A stretch of DNA of 64,000 nucleotides, taken from assembly GCF_019801465.1 (NCBI RefSeq), contig NZ_JAHVJA010000010.1:62001-126000 (forward strand). The letters are read 5' to 3'. Both the position numbers and the translations under genes were made by a program. Within the stretch, counting starts at the first letter, position 1, and every line of letters starts with the position of its first letter. Under the pieces are notes generated by a model. It did no database searches. It was not told the DNA's origin and worked only from the letters and a program-made list of their open reading frames with translations. Shown here piece by piece: positions 8,630-16,978 of the stretch. Source of the DNA: Leisingera daeponensis (lineage in GTDB: Bacteria; Pseudomonadota; Alphaproteobacteria; Rhodobacterales; Rhodobacteraceae).

Positions 8630-9078
8630 GGATTTCTCCGATTTCCTGGCGCGCATTGGGCCGGCAGCCGGCCCCCGCAAAAATACTTGTGTTGAATAAT
8701 GCCGTACGTTGGGCGGACGCTGGCTGTGCAGTCAACAGGTTTTCGGGCACCGCGCCGAACGCGATCAGGCAGGTGTTGCGCCCCCACCGTACGCCGCCTT
8801 CACGAGATCCTCATTTCCCGGTGCCAGACTGCCTCCTGATCGATCCCCCGCCATGGTTCAGCGCACGGGCCATGACACGAGGCGCAGGCATCTGTGTGGC
8901 TGCCTGCGCGACACAAGGAGACCGGCCCTGATAAAAAAAGGGGGTCGTTCAGGAAATCCTGCCCGAGCAGGCCTCCTGTGGGGTCTGTCCACCTCCATCC
9001 GGCGGCGCCGCCCCCTTCACTGGGACACAGCGCATATCGGCACAGCACCATCCCGCCGGACCCGGCGGGATGCCGGAA
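8630..9078. other. Gene-poor gap, about 450 bases
   Basis: No frame on either strand looks like a protein. Codon use is irregular, and a possible heme motif (CASCH) on the minus strand sits in a frame with no signal peptide or family likeness. A perfect hairpin ATCCCGCC/GGCGGGAT at 9049-9072 lies next to the ctpA terminator. GC content drops locally. The stretch could be a decayed gene. Confidence 0.5.
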
Positions 9079-9108
9079 ATGAAATAAAGGCCGCCCAACC
9101 GGACGGCC
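9079..9108 (-). terminator. Rho-independent terminator of the gpmI-envC-ctpA operon
   Basis: On the minus strand GGCCGTCC pairs with GGGCGGCC around a short loop and is followed by TTTATTTC. It lies about 30 bases after the ctpA stop codon and has the classical stem plus U-tract form. Confidence 0.8.
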
Positions 9109-9136
9109 CCTTTCGTGCTGCGCGCTTGCGCGGGCC

Positions 9137-10468
9137 TTACTTCGGCCCCAGCGCCACCATCCCCTTCAGGATGTCGATGGCATAGGCCAGCTGATAGTCC
9201 TGCTCGCGCAGTTCCGCAGCTTTCTCGGCCTTCTCGCGCTCTTCCTCGATCTGGCGGACCTCGTCCTCGGACAGGCTGTCATTGTTCAGGCTGCCGCGCA
9301 GATCCGCTTCCGAGCGCGACCGGCGGGACGGGCCGTCCTCTTCCTCGGTTGCAGGGGTGCGGCGCGGCTGCGCCACCACGATGTCGGGGGAGACGCCCAG
9401 CGCCTGGATCGAGCGGCCCGACGGCGTGTAATAACGTGCCGTGGTCAGCCGCATCGCGCCCTCGCCCTTCAGCGGCATCACCGTCTGGACAGAGCCCTTG
9501 CCGAAGGACTTGGTGCCCACCACGATGGCGCGGCGGTGGTCCTGCAGCGCGCCCGCGACGATTTCCGAGGCCGAAGCCGAACCGCCGTTGATCAGCACCA
9601 CGATCGGCTTGCCCTTGGCCAGGTCGCCCGGGGTCGCGTTGAAACGCTCGCCGTCTTCCGGATCGCGGCCGCGGGTGGAGACGATCTCGCCCGATTCCAG
9701 GAAGCTGTCGGCCACCTTGATCGCCTGGGTCAGCAGGCCGCCCGGGTTGTTCCGCAGGTCCAGCACGATGCCGTTGACATTGTCCATGCCGCCGGCTTCC
9801 TCGATCTGCTTCTTGAGGTTTTCCTCGAGGTTCGGCGTGGTCTGGTCATTGAAGGTGGTGATCCGCATCACCACGGTGTCGCCCTCGGTGCGGGCCCGCA
9901 CCGCGGTCAGCTTGATGGTGTCGCGGATGATCGACACGTCGAACGGCTCCGGCTCGCCCTCGCGCACCACGGTGATCACGATCTCCGAGCCGACCGGCCC
10001 GCGCATCAGCTCCACCGCATCGTCCAGAGACAGGCCCAGCACACTTTCGCCATCGACATGGGTGATGAAATCTCCGGCTTCCATCCCGGCCTCGTCCGCC
10101 GGGGTGCCATCGATCGGGGAGACCACTTTGACAAAGCCCTCCTCCTGGGTGACTTCGATGCCCAGGCCGCCGAACTCGCCGCGGGTCTGCACCCGCATCT
10201 TGTCGGCATCATCCGGCGACAGGTAGCTGGAATGCGGATCCAGCGACGCCAGCATGCCGCCGATGGCCGCCTCGATCAGCTCCTTCTCGTCAACTTCCTC
10301 GACATACTGCGCCCGGATGCGCTCGAAGATATCGCCGAACAGGTCCAGCTGCTCATAGACGTTCGCCTCGCGCGCCTCTTCCTGCGCCAGCAAGGGCCCC
10401 GCCACATAGGTTGTTGCAACGATCCCTGCCAGCGTGCCGCCAACGGCGGCCATCGCAAATTTTTTCAT
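9137..10468 (-). CDS. ctpA: S41 family C-terminal processing protease CtpA
   Basis: A periplasmic serine protease that trims or degrades envelope proteins. In 443 residues there is an N-terminal signal/anchor (residues 5-27), a PDZ domain (about 95-170) and the S41 catalytic domain with the Ser-Lys dyad: Ser299 in GGSASASEI and Lys324 in GTKSFGKGSVQ, 25 residues apart as in known tail-specific proteases. The C-terminal tail is charged (residues about 375-420). I chose the ATG at MKKFAMAA because it has GAAGG five bases upstream and begins a normal signal sequence. It starts 7 bases after the envC stop. Confidence 0.95.
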   Translation of the reverse strand: MKKFAMAAVGGTLAGIVATTYVAGPLLAQEEAREANVYEQLDLFGDIFERIRAQYVEEVDEKELIEAAIGGMLASLDPHSSYLSPDDADKMRVQTRGEFGGLGIEVTQEEGFVKVVSPIDGTPADEAGMEAGDFITHVDGESVLGLSLDDAVELMRGPVGSEIVITVVREGEPEPFDVSIIRDTIKLTAVRARTEGDTVVMRITTFNDQTTPNLEENLKKQIEEAGGMDNVNGIVLDLRNNPGGLLTQAIKVADSFLESGEIVSTRGRDPEDGERFNATPGDLAKGKPIVVLINGGSASASEIVAGALQDHRRAIVVGTKSFGKGSVQTVMPLKGEGAMRLTTARYYTPSGRSIQALGVSPDIVVAQPRRTPATEEEDGPSRRSRSEADLRGSLNNDSLSEDEVRQIEEEREKAEKAAELREQDYQLAYAIDILKGMVALGPK

Positions 10469-10475
10469 CAAGCCT

Positions 10476-11609
10476 TCATCCACCTTTTCCAGTGCGGAAC
10501 CACGTTTCGGGGTCCACCGGGCTGTTGTCCATTCTCACTTCTATATAGAGCGTTTCTGTCCGGTCAGTTCCACCCCCTTCACCGCTTGTTGACAGAATCG
10601 CGTCCGGTTTCGGATTTTCTCCGCTCATCAGCCCGACAGGGGTTCCCTCGGGGATCACCTGGCCTGTCTCGCCGAACACCTCGGCCAGGCCCGACAGCAC
10701 AAACAGCGTCTCCGGCTGCGGCTCCAGAATCACCACGTTGCCCAGATCCAGCAGCGGCCCGCGGTAGCGGATGGTGGCCGCCGTGGGCGCGGTGACCAGC
10801 GCCCGCGGCCGCGCCGCGACCAGCAGGCCGGGGCGGGCGATGCCCGCGGCATCGCGCTCGCCGTAGCGGCGCAGCACCAGCCCCTCGACCGGCAGCGGCA
10901 GGCTGCCGCGCAGCGCGCTGATGTCGGCCTTGCTGGCGGCGATTTCGCCGCCGGCGATCTCCGCCAGCCCGTCGGCAAAGCCCGACAGCGTCTCGGTCGA
11001 GGAGATCAGGATGGCGGTGCGCACCGGGTCCTCGGTGAAGCGTTTCGGCAGGCTGGTGCGGTCGGCAATCGCGGTCGACAGCTGCACCCGCGCGCTCTGC
11101 ACCCCGGCCAGCCCCTCTTCCAGCGTCCTGGCGGCGTTCTGCTGCAGCAGGCGCAGGCTCTGCACCTCGTCCAGATCGGTCTTCAGCGCCTGGGCCTTGG
11201 CTTGCAGCGCCGGCGTCACCTCCGCCAGCATCATCGCGGAGCGCGCCGCGCCAAGCGGCCCCGACGGATGCACCATCAGCACCGGCGGCGGCGCGGTTTC
11301 AATGGTCTGGATGATGCCGAGGAGGCCCGAGACTTCCTCCTGCCGCGCCGCCAGCTGCGCGCTCAGCTGACCCTCGCGCCGCGCCACCCGGCGCAACCCG
11401 TCGCGCATCGCGGCCAGCCCCGCCTCATAGGCCTTCACAGTGGCGGTCAGCGCCTTCACCCGGTCGCGCGAGCTGTCCGCGTCCTGCAGCCGGACCGAGG
11501 CCTGCTCCAGCTGTTCCGCCGCCTCCCGCGCGGCCCCGGCCGGATCCGCGGCCGCCGGCAGCGGCGCGGCCAGCACGGCCAGCAGCATCAGGCCCGCGCG
11601 GCGGATCAT
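10476..11609 (-). CDS. EnvC-like murein hydrolase activator (degenerate M23/LytM domain)
   Basis: The 377-residue protein has a cleavable signal peptide ending in ALPAAADP, a long coiled coil (about residues 25-220) and a C-terminal LytM fold. The metal ligands of active M23 peptidases are missing: the HxxxD position reads ARPGLLVAA and the HxH position reads FVLSGLAEV, so it is expected to be non-catalytic like EnvC, which activates amidases at the division site. Its start overlaps the gpmI stop as ATGA and ctpA follows closely, the common alphaproteobacterial gpmI-envC-ctpA arrangement. Confidence 0.9.
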   Translation of the reverse strand: MIRRAGLMLLAVLAAPLPAAADPAGAAREAAEQLEQASVRLQDADSSRDRVKALTATVKAYEAGLAAMRDGLRRVARREGQLSAQLAARQEEVSGLLGIIQTIETAPPPVLMVHPSGPLGAARSAMMLAEVTPALQAKAQALKTDLDEVQSLRLLQQNAARTLEEGLAGVQSARVQLSTAIADRTSLPKRFTEDPVRTAILISSTETLSGFADGLAEIAGGEIAASKADISALRGSLPLPVEGLVLRRYGERDAAGIARPGLLVAARPRALVTAPTAATIRYRGPLLDLGNVVILEPQPETLFVLSGLAEVFGETGQVIPEGTPVGLMSGENPKPDAILSTSGEGGGTDRTETLYIEVRMDNSPVDPETWFRTGKGG

Positions 11610-13123
11610 GACAGCAGGCTCTCCCCGGTCATCTCGGCTGGTTTCTCCAGCCCCATCAACTCCAGGATGGTGGGGGCCAGGTCGGCCAGCCGCCCGTCGC
11701 GCAGCTTCGCGCCCTCCGGCCCGCCAACCAGCGCCACCGGCACCAGGTTGAGCGTATGAGCGGTATGGGCACCGCCGGACACCGGGTCCACCATCACCTC
11801 GCAGTTGCCGTGGTCGGCGGTGACGATCATCGCGCCGCCCGCCTTTTCCAGCGCCGCCACCACCTTGGCCAGCCCCTGATCCACCGCCTCGCAGGCGCGG
11901 ACCGCCGCCTTCAGATCGCCGGTGTGGCCGACCATGTCGGGGTTGGCGTAATTGGTGACGATCAGGTCATAGCCCGCCTCGATTGCCTCGACGAATTTCT
12001 CCGTCACTTCCGGCGCCGACATCTCCGGCTGCAGATCATAGGTCGCCACATTCGGCGACTTCGGCATATAGCGGTCCTCGCCCTCCTCCGGCTCTTCCTT
12101 GCCGCCGTTGAGGAAGAAGGTCACATGCGGGTATTTCTCGGTCTCGGCCAGGCGGAACTGGCGCTTGCCCTGCTTGGCCACCCAGGCGCCCAGCGTGTTG
12201 ACGATCGCCGCCTTGGGGTAGGCAGTGGTCATGTATTCGTTGTGGCTGTCGGAATACTCCACCATGCCCAGCAGCGCCGCCAGTTTCGGGCGCTCGCCCA
12301 CGTCGAACTCGGCAAAGCCCGGCTCGCCGATGGCGCGCAGGATCTCCCGCGCGCGGTCGGCGCGGAAGTTGAGGCAGAAGAACCCGTCGCCATCCTTCAC
12401 GCCCTCATAGCCCTGCAGCACCGTCGCGCCGATGAACTCATCGGTTTCCGACTGGTTATAGGCGTGGTCCACCGCGCCGTGCGCTGTCTGCCCCGGCCGG
12501 CCCAACGCGCGGATCATCGCGTCATAGGCTTCGCTGACGCGGCCCCAGCGGTTATCGCGGTCCATCGCGAAATAGCGCCCGGTGACGGTGGCAATCCGCA
12601 CCCCCTCGGGCAGCCGCTCCTCCAGCCGCCGGAAATGGCGGAACGCGGATTTCGGCGCCACATCGCGGCCGTCGGTGATCGCATGCAGCCAGACCGGCAC
12701 GCCGGCATCGGTGATCGCCCTGGCCGCCGCCAGGATGTGGTTGATATGCCCGTGCACGCCGCCGTCCGAGACCAGCCCCATCAGATGCGCCGCGCCGCCG
12801 CTTTCCTTCAGCTGCGCGATGAAGGCCTGCAGGGCTTCGTTCTCAAAGAACGACCCGTCCTCGATCGCCAGGTCGATCTGGCCCAAATCCATCGCCACCA
12901 CCCGGCCCGCGCCGATGTTGGTGTGGCCGACCTCGGAGTTGCCCATCTGCCCGGTCGGCAGCCCCACATCCGGCCCATGGGTGATGAGTTTCGCCGCCGG
13001 CCCCCTGGCCATGATCGCATCGAAGGCCGGGGTCTGCGCCAGATAGGGCGCGTTCGCCTTGCCCGGCTCGCCGCTGCCCCAGCCGTCGAGGATGCACAGG
13101 ACAACGGGTTTGGGTACGGTCAT
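11606..13123 (-). CDS. gpmI: 2,3-bisphosphoglycerate-independent phosphoglycerate mutase
   Basis: Interconverts 3- and 2-phosphoglycerate in glycolysis and gluconeogenesis, using two Mn ions. At 505 residues it matches the family length. The N-terminal metal motif LCILDGWG (Asp13) and the phosphoserine motif MGNSEVGHTNIG (Ser63) are intact, as are the C-terminal TADHGN and GGAHTAHT metal sites. The start at MTVPKPVV fits the family; six extra codons upstream are open but not conserved. It is first in the operon with envC and ctpA. Confidence 0.96.
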   Translation of the reverse strand: MTVPKPVVLCILDGWGSGEPGKANAPYLAQTPAFDAIMARGPAAKLITHGPDVGLPTGQMGNSEVGHTNIGAGRVVAMDLGQIDLAIEDGSFFENEALQAFIAQLKESGGAAHLMGLVSDGGVHGHINHILAAARAITDAGVPVWLHAITDGRDVAPKSAFRHFRRLEERLPEGVRIATVTGRYFAMDRDNRWGRVSEAYDAMIRALGRPGQTAHGAVDHAYNQSETDEFIGATVLQGYEGVKDGDGFFCLNFRADRAREILRAIGEPGFAEFDVGERPKLAALLGMVEYSDSHNEYMTTAYPKAAIVNTLGAWVAKQGKRQFRLAETEKYPHVTFFLNGGKEEPEEGEDRYMPKSPNVATYDLQPEMSAPEVTEKFVEAIEAGYDLIVTNYANPDMVGHTGDLKAAVRACEAVDQGLAKVVAALEKAGGAMIVTADHGNCEVMVDPVSGGAHTAHTLNLVPVALVGGPEGAKLRDGRLADLAPTILELMGLEKPAEMTGESLLS

Positions 13124-13250
13124 GTCAAAAGCTCCGGGCAAGGCAATGTTCGCTAGCCTTCTAACGCCTTGCCGCGCCGGGGTGAACCGTCATTGCTGCC
13201 ACAGTTGGCGTTATCAGGGCCCCTGGCGGCGGCAGGACCCTGCCCCGCCG

Positions 13251-13283
13251 CTTCATCTTTCCCCAAAATACTCAAATCCCCGG
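13251..13283 (+). repeat. Intergenic repeat, family B, copy 3 (diverged)
   Basis: The stretch CTTCATCTTTCCCCAAAATA followed by CTC matches the core of the copies at 351-410 (minus) and 53480-53530 (plus). It overlaps the end of dnaE2, whose TGA stop lies inside the repeat core. The GC-rich hairpin half seen in other copies is not clear here. Confidence 0.5.
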
Positions 13284-16208
13284 TCCGTCCCCCGTGCTGC
13301 CGTCCCTGTTCTGCGGCGTCAGCAGATGCCGGATCAGCGCCACCGGATGGGCGCGCAAGGACAGCCGCATGGCGACGTAATCCTCCACCACCTCCTCGCC
13401 CAGCCCCATCTGCGGCAGATCGGCGGCGGGCTCGTAAATCCCCTCGCCCTCCAGTTCGCGGGCAAACAGCGGCAGCGGCTTGCGGGCGGTGATCGCCTTG
13501 GCCGCCCACAAGGCCTCGCGCCGGTTGAGGCCAAGGGCGGCAAAGGCATCCGCCTCCGCCAGCCGCTCGATCACCGGCGGCGCGATGCCCGCCTTGCGCC
13601 AGACGTCCTCCACCTCGTGGTAGCCGTTGCCGCGGGCGGCAGTCAGCCAGGCGGCGTCCTCGTCGCGCAGGCCCTTGATCTGGCGGAACCCCAGCCGCAG
13701 CGCCAGGCCGCCCTGACCGTCCGGCTCCATCACGTTGTCCCAGTAGGAGTTGTTGATGCAGACCGGGCGCACCTCCACCCCGTGCGCGCGGGCGTCGCGC
13801 ACGATCTGGGCGGGCGCGTAAAACCCCATCGGCTGCGCATTCAGCAGCGCGCAAGCAAAGATCCCCGGATGGTGGCACTTGATCCAGGCCGAGGCATAGA
13901 CCAGCAGGGCAAAACTGGCGGCATGGCTTTCGGGGAAGCCGTAGGAGCCGAAGCCCTCGATCTGGGAAAAACAGCGCTCGGAGAACTCCGCGTCATAGCC
14001 GTTCTTCGCCATGCCGCGCAGGAACAGGGAGCGGAACTCGCTGACGCTGCCGTGTTTCTTGAAGGTCGCGAGCGAGCGGCGCAGCCGGTCGGCCTGCTCC
14101 GGCGTGAAGCCCGCACCGACGATGGCGATCTGCATCGCCTGCTCCTGGAACAGCGGCACGCCGAGGGTCTTGCCCAGCACCTCGCCCAGCGCATCCGAGG
14201 GGAAATGCACCGGCTCCTCCTTGTTGCGGCGGCGGATATAGGGGTGCACCATGTCGCCCTGGATCGGGCCTGGGCGGACGATGGCGACCTCGATCACCAG
14301 GTCATAGAAACAGCGCGGCCGCATCCGGGGCAGAAAGTTCATCTGCGCCCGGCTTTCGACCTGGAAGACGCCGATGCTGTCGGCGCGGCACAGCATGTTG
14401 TAGACTTCCGGGTCCTCTGGCGGCAGGGTGGCGAGGCTGTAGTCCAGCTGGTGGTGCTGGCGCATCAGATCAAACGCCTTGCGGATGCAGGTGAGCATGC
14501 CCAAGGACAGCACATCGACCTTGAGAATGCCCAGCGTGTCGATGTCGTCCTTGTCCCAGCAGATGACCGTGCGGCCCTCCATGGTGGCGTTCTCGATCGG
14601 CACCAGCTCGTCCAGGCGCCCTTGGGTGATGACAAAACCGCCAACATGCTGGCTCAGGTGGCGGGGAAAGCCGATGATCTGCTCGACCAGCTGCAGGGTC
14701 AGCTGCAGGCGGCGGCTGTCCGGGTCCAGCCCGATCTCGCGCATCCGCTCCGCCTCCACGCCCTTGGCGCTGAAGAAGCCCCAGAGCTGCGAGGACATGG
14801 CCGAGATGGTGTCCTCGGTCAGCCCCATGGCGCGGCCCACCTCGCGGATGGCGCGCTTGCCACGGTAGTGGATCACCGTGGCGCAGAGGCCTGCGCGGTG
14901 GCGGCCGTAGCACTCATAGATCCACTGGATCACCTCCTCGCGCCGCTCGTGCTCGAAATCCACGTCGATGTCGGGCGGCTCGTCGCGGGCTTCGGAAACG
15001 AAACGCTCGAATACCATGGTGCCCAGTTCCGGGCTGACGGAGGTGACGTCGAGGCAGTAGCAGACCACCGAGTTTGCCGCCGAGCCGCGGCCCTGGCAGA
15101 GGATGCCGCGGGAACGTGCAAAGGCGACGATGTCGCGCACCGTGAGAAAATAGGGGTCGTATTTCAGCTTGGCGATCAGGGTGAGCTCATGCTCCAGCAG
15201 CGCGCGCACCCGCTGCGGCGCACCGCCGGGGTAGCGCCAGCTGAGACCCTCTTCGGCGAGCCTGCGCAGGCGCTGCGGCGGGGTTTCGTTTTCGCTGCCC
15301 TCGTCCGGGTAGTCATAGCGCAGCTCATCCAGCGAGAAGGTGAGCTGCTCCACCAGCCGGGCGGCATTGTCCACCGCCTGCTCATGATCGCGGAACAGGC
15401 GGCGCAGCTCCGCCTCGGACCGCAGCCGCTGCTCGCCGTTGGCCATGGCGGCGCGGCCCAGTTCCTCCACCTTGCGGCGCAGGCGGATGGCGGTCAGCAC
15501 ATCGCCGAGGCGGCGGCGGCTGCCGTGGTGCATCCTTGGCGCGGCGCTGGCCAAGGGGGGCAGGTTCAGCTGTTTTGCCAGCTCCGCCAGCTGCGCAAAG
15601 CGCGCCCGGTCGCCGCCGTCATAGGCGGGCGCCATCAAGAGGTGCATGCGGGAGCCAAAGCGGCGCGTCAGCGCGTCCATATGCGGTGCCCATCCATCCG
15701 CGCCGCGCGGGTCCTGTCCCGCCTGCGGCAGCAGGAGCAGGTGGAGGCCGTCCGCAAACTCCAGAAGGTCGGCGAGGTGCAGAATGCAGCTGCCCTTCTC
15801 CGCCCTCAGCCGCCCGGTGGACAGCAGCCGGGTCAGGCTGCCCCAGCCGGTGCGGTTCACGGGCAGCGCGATCACCTCCGGCGCGTCGGTGAATATCAGC
15901 TTTGCCGCCGGGATCAGCCGCACGGTGTCATAGACCGGGAAGGAGGCCGGCTGCGGAATACCTTTGGGCCGCGGCGGGCCAATCGGCGTGTGCGTGCGGT
16001 CCCAGGCCAGCCGCTCGCGCACCCGGCGGGCAATGTCGCGGCATTCCGCATGGGCGCGCACGATGCCCGCCACCGAGTTTTCATCGGCAATGGCGATCGC
16101 CGCGATCCCCAGCTCCAGCGCACGGGCCGCATACTCCTCCGGGTGCGAGGCCCCGGTGAGGAAGGTGAAGTTGGAAAGGCAGGCAAATTCGGCGAACATG
16201 AGTCGCAT
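13272..16208 (-). CDS. dnaE2: Error-prone DNA polymerase DnaE2 (ImuC), C-terminally short
   Basis: A C-family translesion polymerase used in SOS mutagenesis. The N-terminal PHP domain, the polymerase active site (PPDIDVDFEHERREE, plus the following GLCATVIHYRGKRAIREVGR helix), thumb/fingers and the helix-hairpin-helix part (IKGLRDEDAAWL) are all present. The protein stops at about residue 978, just after VVEDYVAMRLSLRAHPVALIRHLL, where family members normally continue for roughly 100 residues into an OB-fold domain. I cannot find that domain downstream in any frame. The start is MRLMF or the internal MFAEF at 16199. No imuA or imuB gene is adjacent. Confidence 0.9.
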   Translation of the reverse strand: MRLMFAEFACLSNFTFLTGASHPEEYAARALELGIAAIAIADENSVAGIVRAHAECRDIARRVRERLAWDRTHTPIGPPRPKGIPQPASFPVYDTVRLIPAAKLIFTDAPEVIALPVNRTGWGSLTRLLSTGRLRAEKGSCILHLADLLEFADGLHLLLLPQAGQDPRGADGWAPHMDALTRRFGSRMHLLMAPAYDGGDRARFAQLAELAKQLNLPPLASAAPRMHHGSRRRLGDVLTAIRLRRKVEELGRAAMANGEQRLRSEAELRRLFRDHEQAVDNAARLVEQLTFSLDELRYDYPDEGSENETPPQRLRRLAEEGLSWRYPGGAPQRVRALLEHELTLIAKLKYDPYFLTVRDIVAFARSRGILCQGRGSAANSVVCYCLDVTSVSPELGTMVFERFVSEARDEPPDIDVDFEHERREEVIQWIYECYGRHRAGLCATVIHYRGKRAIREVGRAMGLTEDTISAMSSQLWGFFSAKGVEAERMREIGLDPDSRRLQLTLQLVEQIIGFPRHLSQHVGGFVITQGRLDELVPIENATMEGRTVICWDKDDIDTLGILKVDVLSLGMLTCIRKAFDLMRQHHQLDYSLATLPPEDPEVYNMLCRADSIGVFQVESRAQMNFLPRMRPRCFYDLVIEVAIVRPGPIQGDMVHPYIRRRNKEEPVHFPSDALGEVLGKTLGVPLFQEQAMQIAIVGAGFTPEQADRLRRSLATFKKHGSVSEFRSLFLRGMAKNGYDAEFSERCFSQIEGFGSYGFPESHAASFALLVYASAWIKCHHPGIFACALLNAQPMGFYAPAQIVRDARAHGVEVRPVCINNSYWDNVMEPDGQGGLALRLGFRQIKGLRDEDAAWLTAARGNGYHEVEDVWRKAGIAPPVIERLAEADAFAALGLNRREALWAAKAITARKPLPLFARELEGEGIYEPAADLPQMGLGEEVVEDYVAMRLSLRAHPVALIRHLLTPQNRDGSTGDGPGI

Positions 16209-16211
16209 GAT

Positions 16212-16226
16212 ATTCTTGTTTTGTTC
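16212..16226 (-). promoter_or_regulatory. Probable LexA (SOS) box of dnaE2
   Basis: On the minus strand the sequence is GAAC-N7-GAAT, one base from the alphaproteobacterial LexA consensus GAAC-N7-GAAC (equivalently GTTC-N7-GTTC). It lies 4 bases before the first possible dnaE2 start and 13 before the second. Position in front of an SOS polymerase makes it convincing. It could also affect the divergent DUF1203 gene. Confidence 0.72.
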
Positions 16227-16268
16227 TCATGTGGAGTCTTGCCGAAAAGCCGGCCGGGATACGGTGCT

Positions 16269-16350
16269 GCGCCGCGCGCCAGCGCGGCGCCCGGCCCAAC
16301 AAGCCCAAGGCATTTTCAATGCCCGCAGGGCTGGCGGGAGCGCCCCCGCC
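16269..16350 (+). repeat. Modular intergenic repeat, family A, copy 2
   Basis: Hairpin GCGCCGCGCGCC/GCGCGGCGC, then GGCCCAAC, a variable middle containing a second small hairpin (GCCCAAGGCA region), then GGCGGGAGCGCCCCCGCC. This copy lies between divergent genes (dnaE2 and DUF1203), unlike most copies, so it would be in the 5' region of DUF1203. Confidence 0.65.
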
Positions 16351-16431
16351 TTTCTGCGGGATGCGCAGGATCCGGGTCGATCCGGGACCGCCGCTTCCGG
16401 CAGGATCGGGACAGCAACAAGGAGACACGCG

Positions 16432-16896
16432 ATGCTGAAAATCACCCCCCTGCCCACAGAGATTGTCCGCGCCCTGCAGAATGGCGGGCCGGATGCCCAC
16501 GGCCAGCGGCCGGAGCGCACGGTGTCGGATGGCGGCGGCAATCCCTGCCGCCACTGCCTGAGATACATTCCCAAGGGCGCAGGCATGCTGATCCTCGCCC
16601 ACCGCCCCTTTCCGCAGGCGCAGCCCTATGCCGAGACCGGGCCGATCTTCCTGTGCGCGGATCATTGCGCGCGGCATGACGGCGAAGCTCTGCCGGAGGC
16701 TCTGGAAGGCTCTCCCGATTACCTGATCAAGGGCTACAGCGCCAATCACCGGATCGTCTATGGCACCGGCATCGTGACCCCGCAGGCGCAGATGATGGCG
16801 CAGGCCGAAGCGATCTTTGCGGATCAGCGGGTCAGCTACATCCACATCCGTTCCGCCCGCAACAACTGCTATCAGGCGCGGATTGACCGCAGGTGA
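16432..16896 (+). CDS. DUF1203 domain-containing protein
   Basis: A 154-residue soluble protein of a widespread family without known function. Family-like features are the CRHCLRYIPKGAGMLILAHRPF segment in the first third, with the pair of cysteines and a tyrosine, the FLCADHC segment, and the closing YIHIRSARNNCYQARI pattern. The conserved cysteines and histidines suggest metal or redox involvement, which is inference. An AAGGAG site seven bases upstream fixes the ATG. It is divergent from dnaE2. Confidence 0.85.
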   Translation: MLKITPLPTEIVRALQNGGPDAHGQRPERTVSDGGGNPCRHCLRYIPKGAGMLILAHRPFPQAQPYAETGPIFLCADHCARHDGEALPEALEGSPDYLIKGYSANHRIVYGTGIVTPQAQMMAQAEAIFADQRVSYIHIRSARNNCYQARIDRR

Positions 16897-16978
16897 GCGG
16901 AGCTTCACGAGAAAGCGGATGGCTCCGCCTGGCCTCTCAGAATACAGAGCGCCGCGCCTCCCCTGCCAGGCCGGGCCT

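Noticed and set aside
8800-9051. Minus-strand frame with a CASCH heme-like motif
   Set aside because: There is no signal peptide, no second heme ligand context and no ribosome site. A five-residue match is expected by chance.
13059-16679. A 1206-codon open frame on the plus strand opposite dnaE2
   Set aside because: It is the mirror of a real polymerase gene. In GC-rich DNA the antisense frame often stays open. Its translation shows no domain and is rich in His, Arg and Gln in the way typical of such frames.
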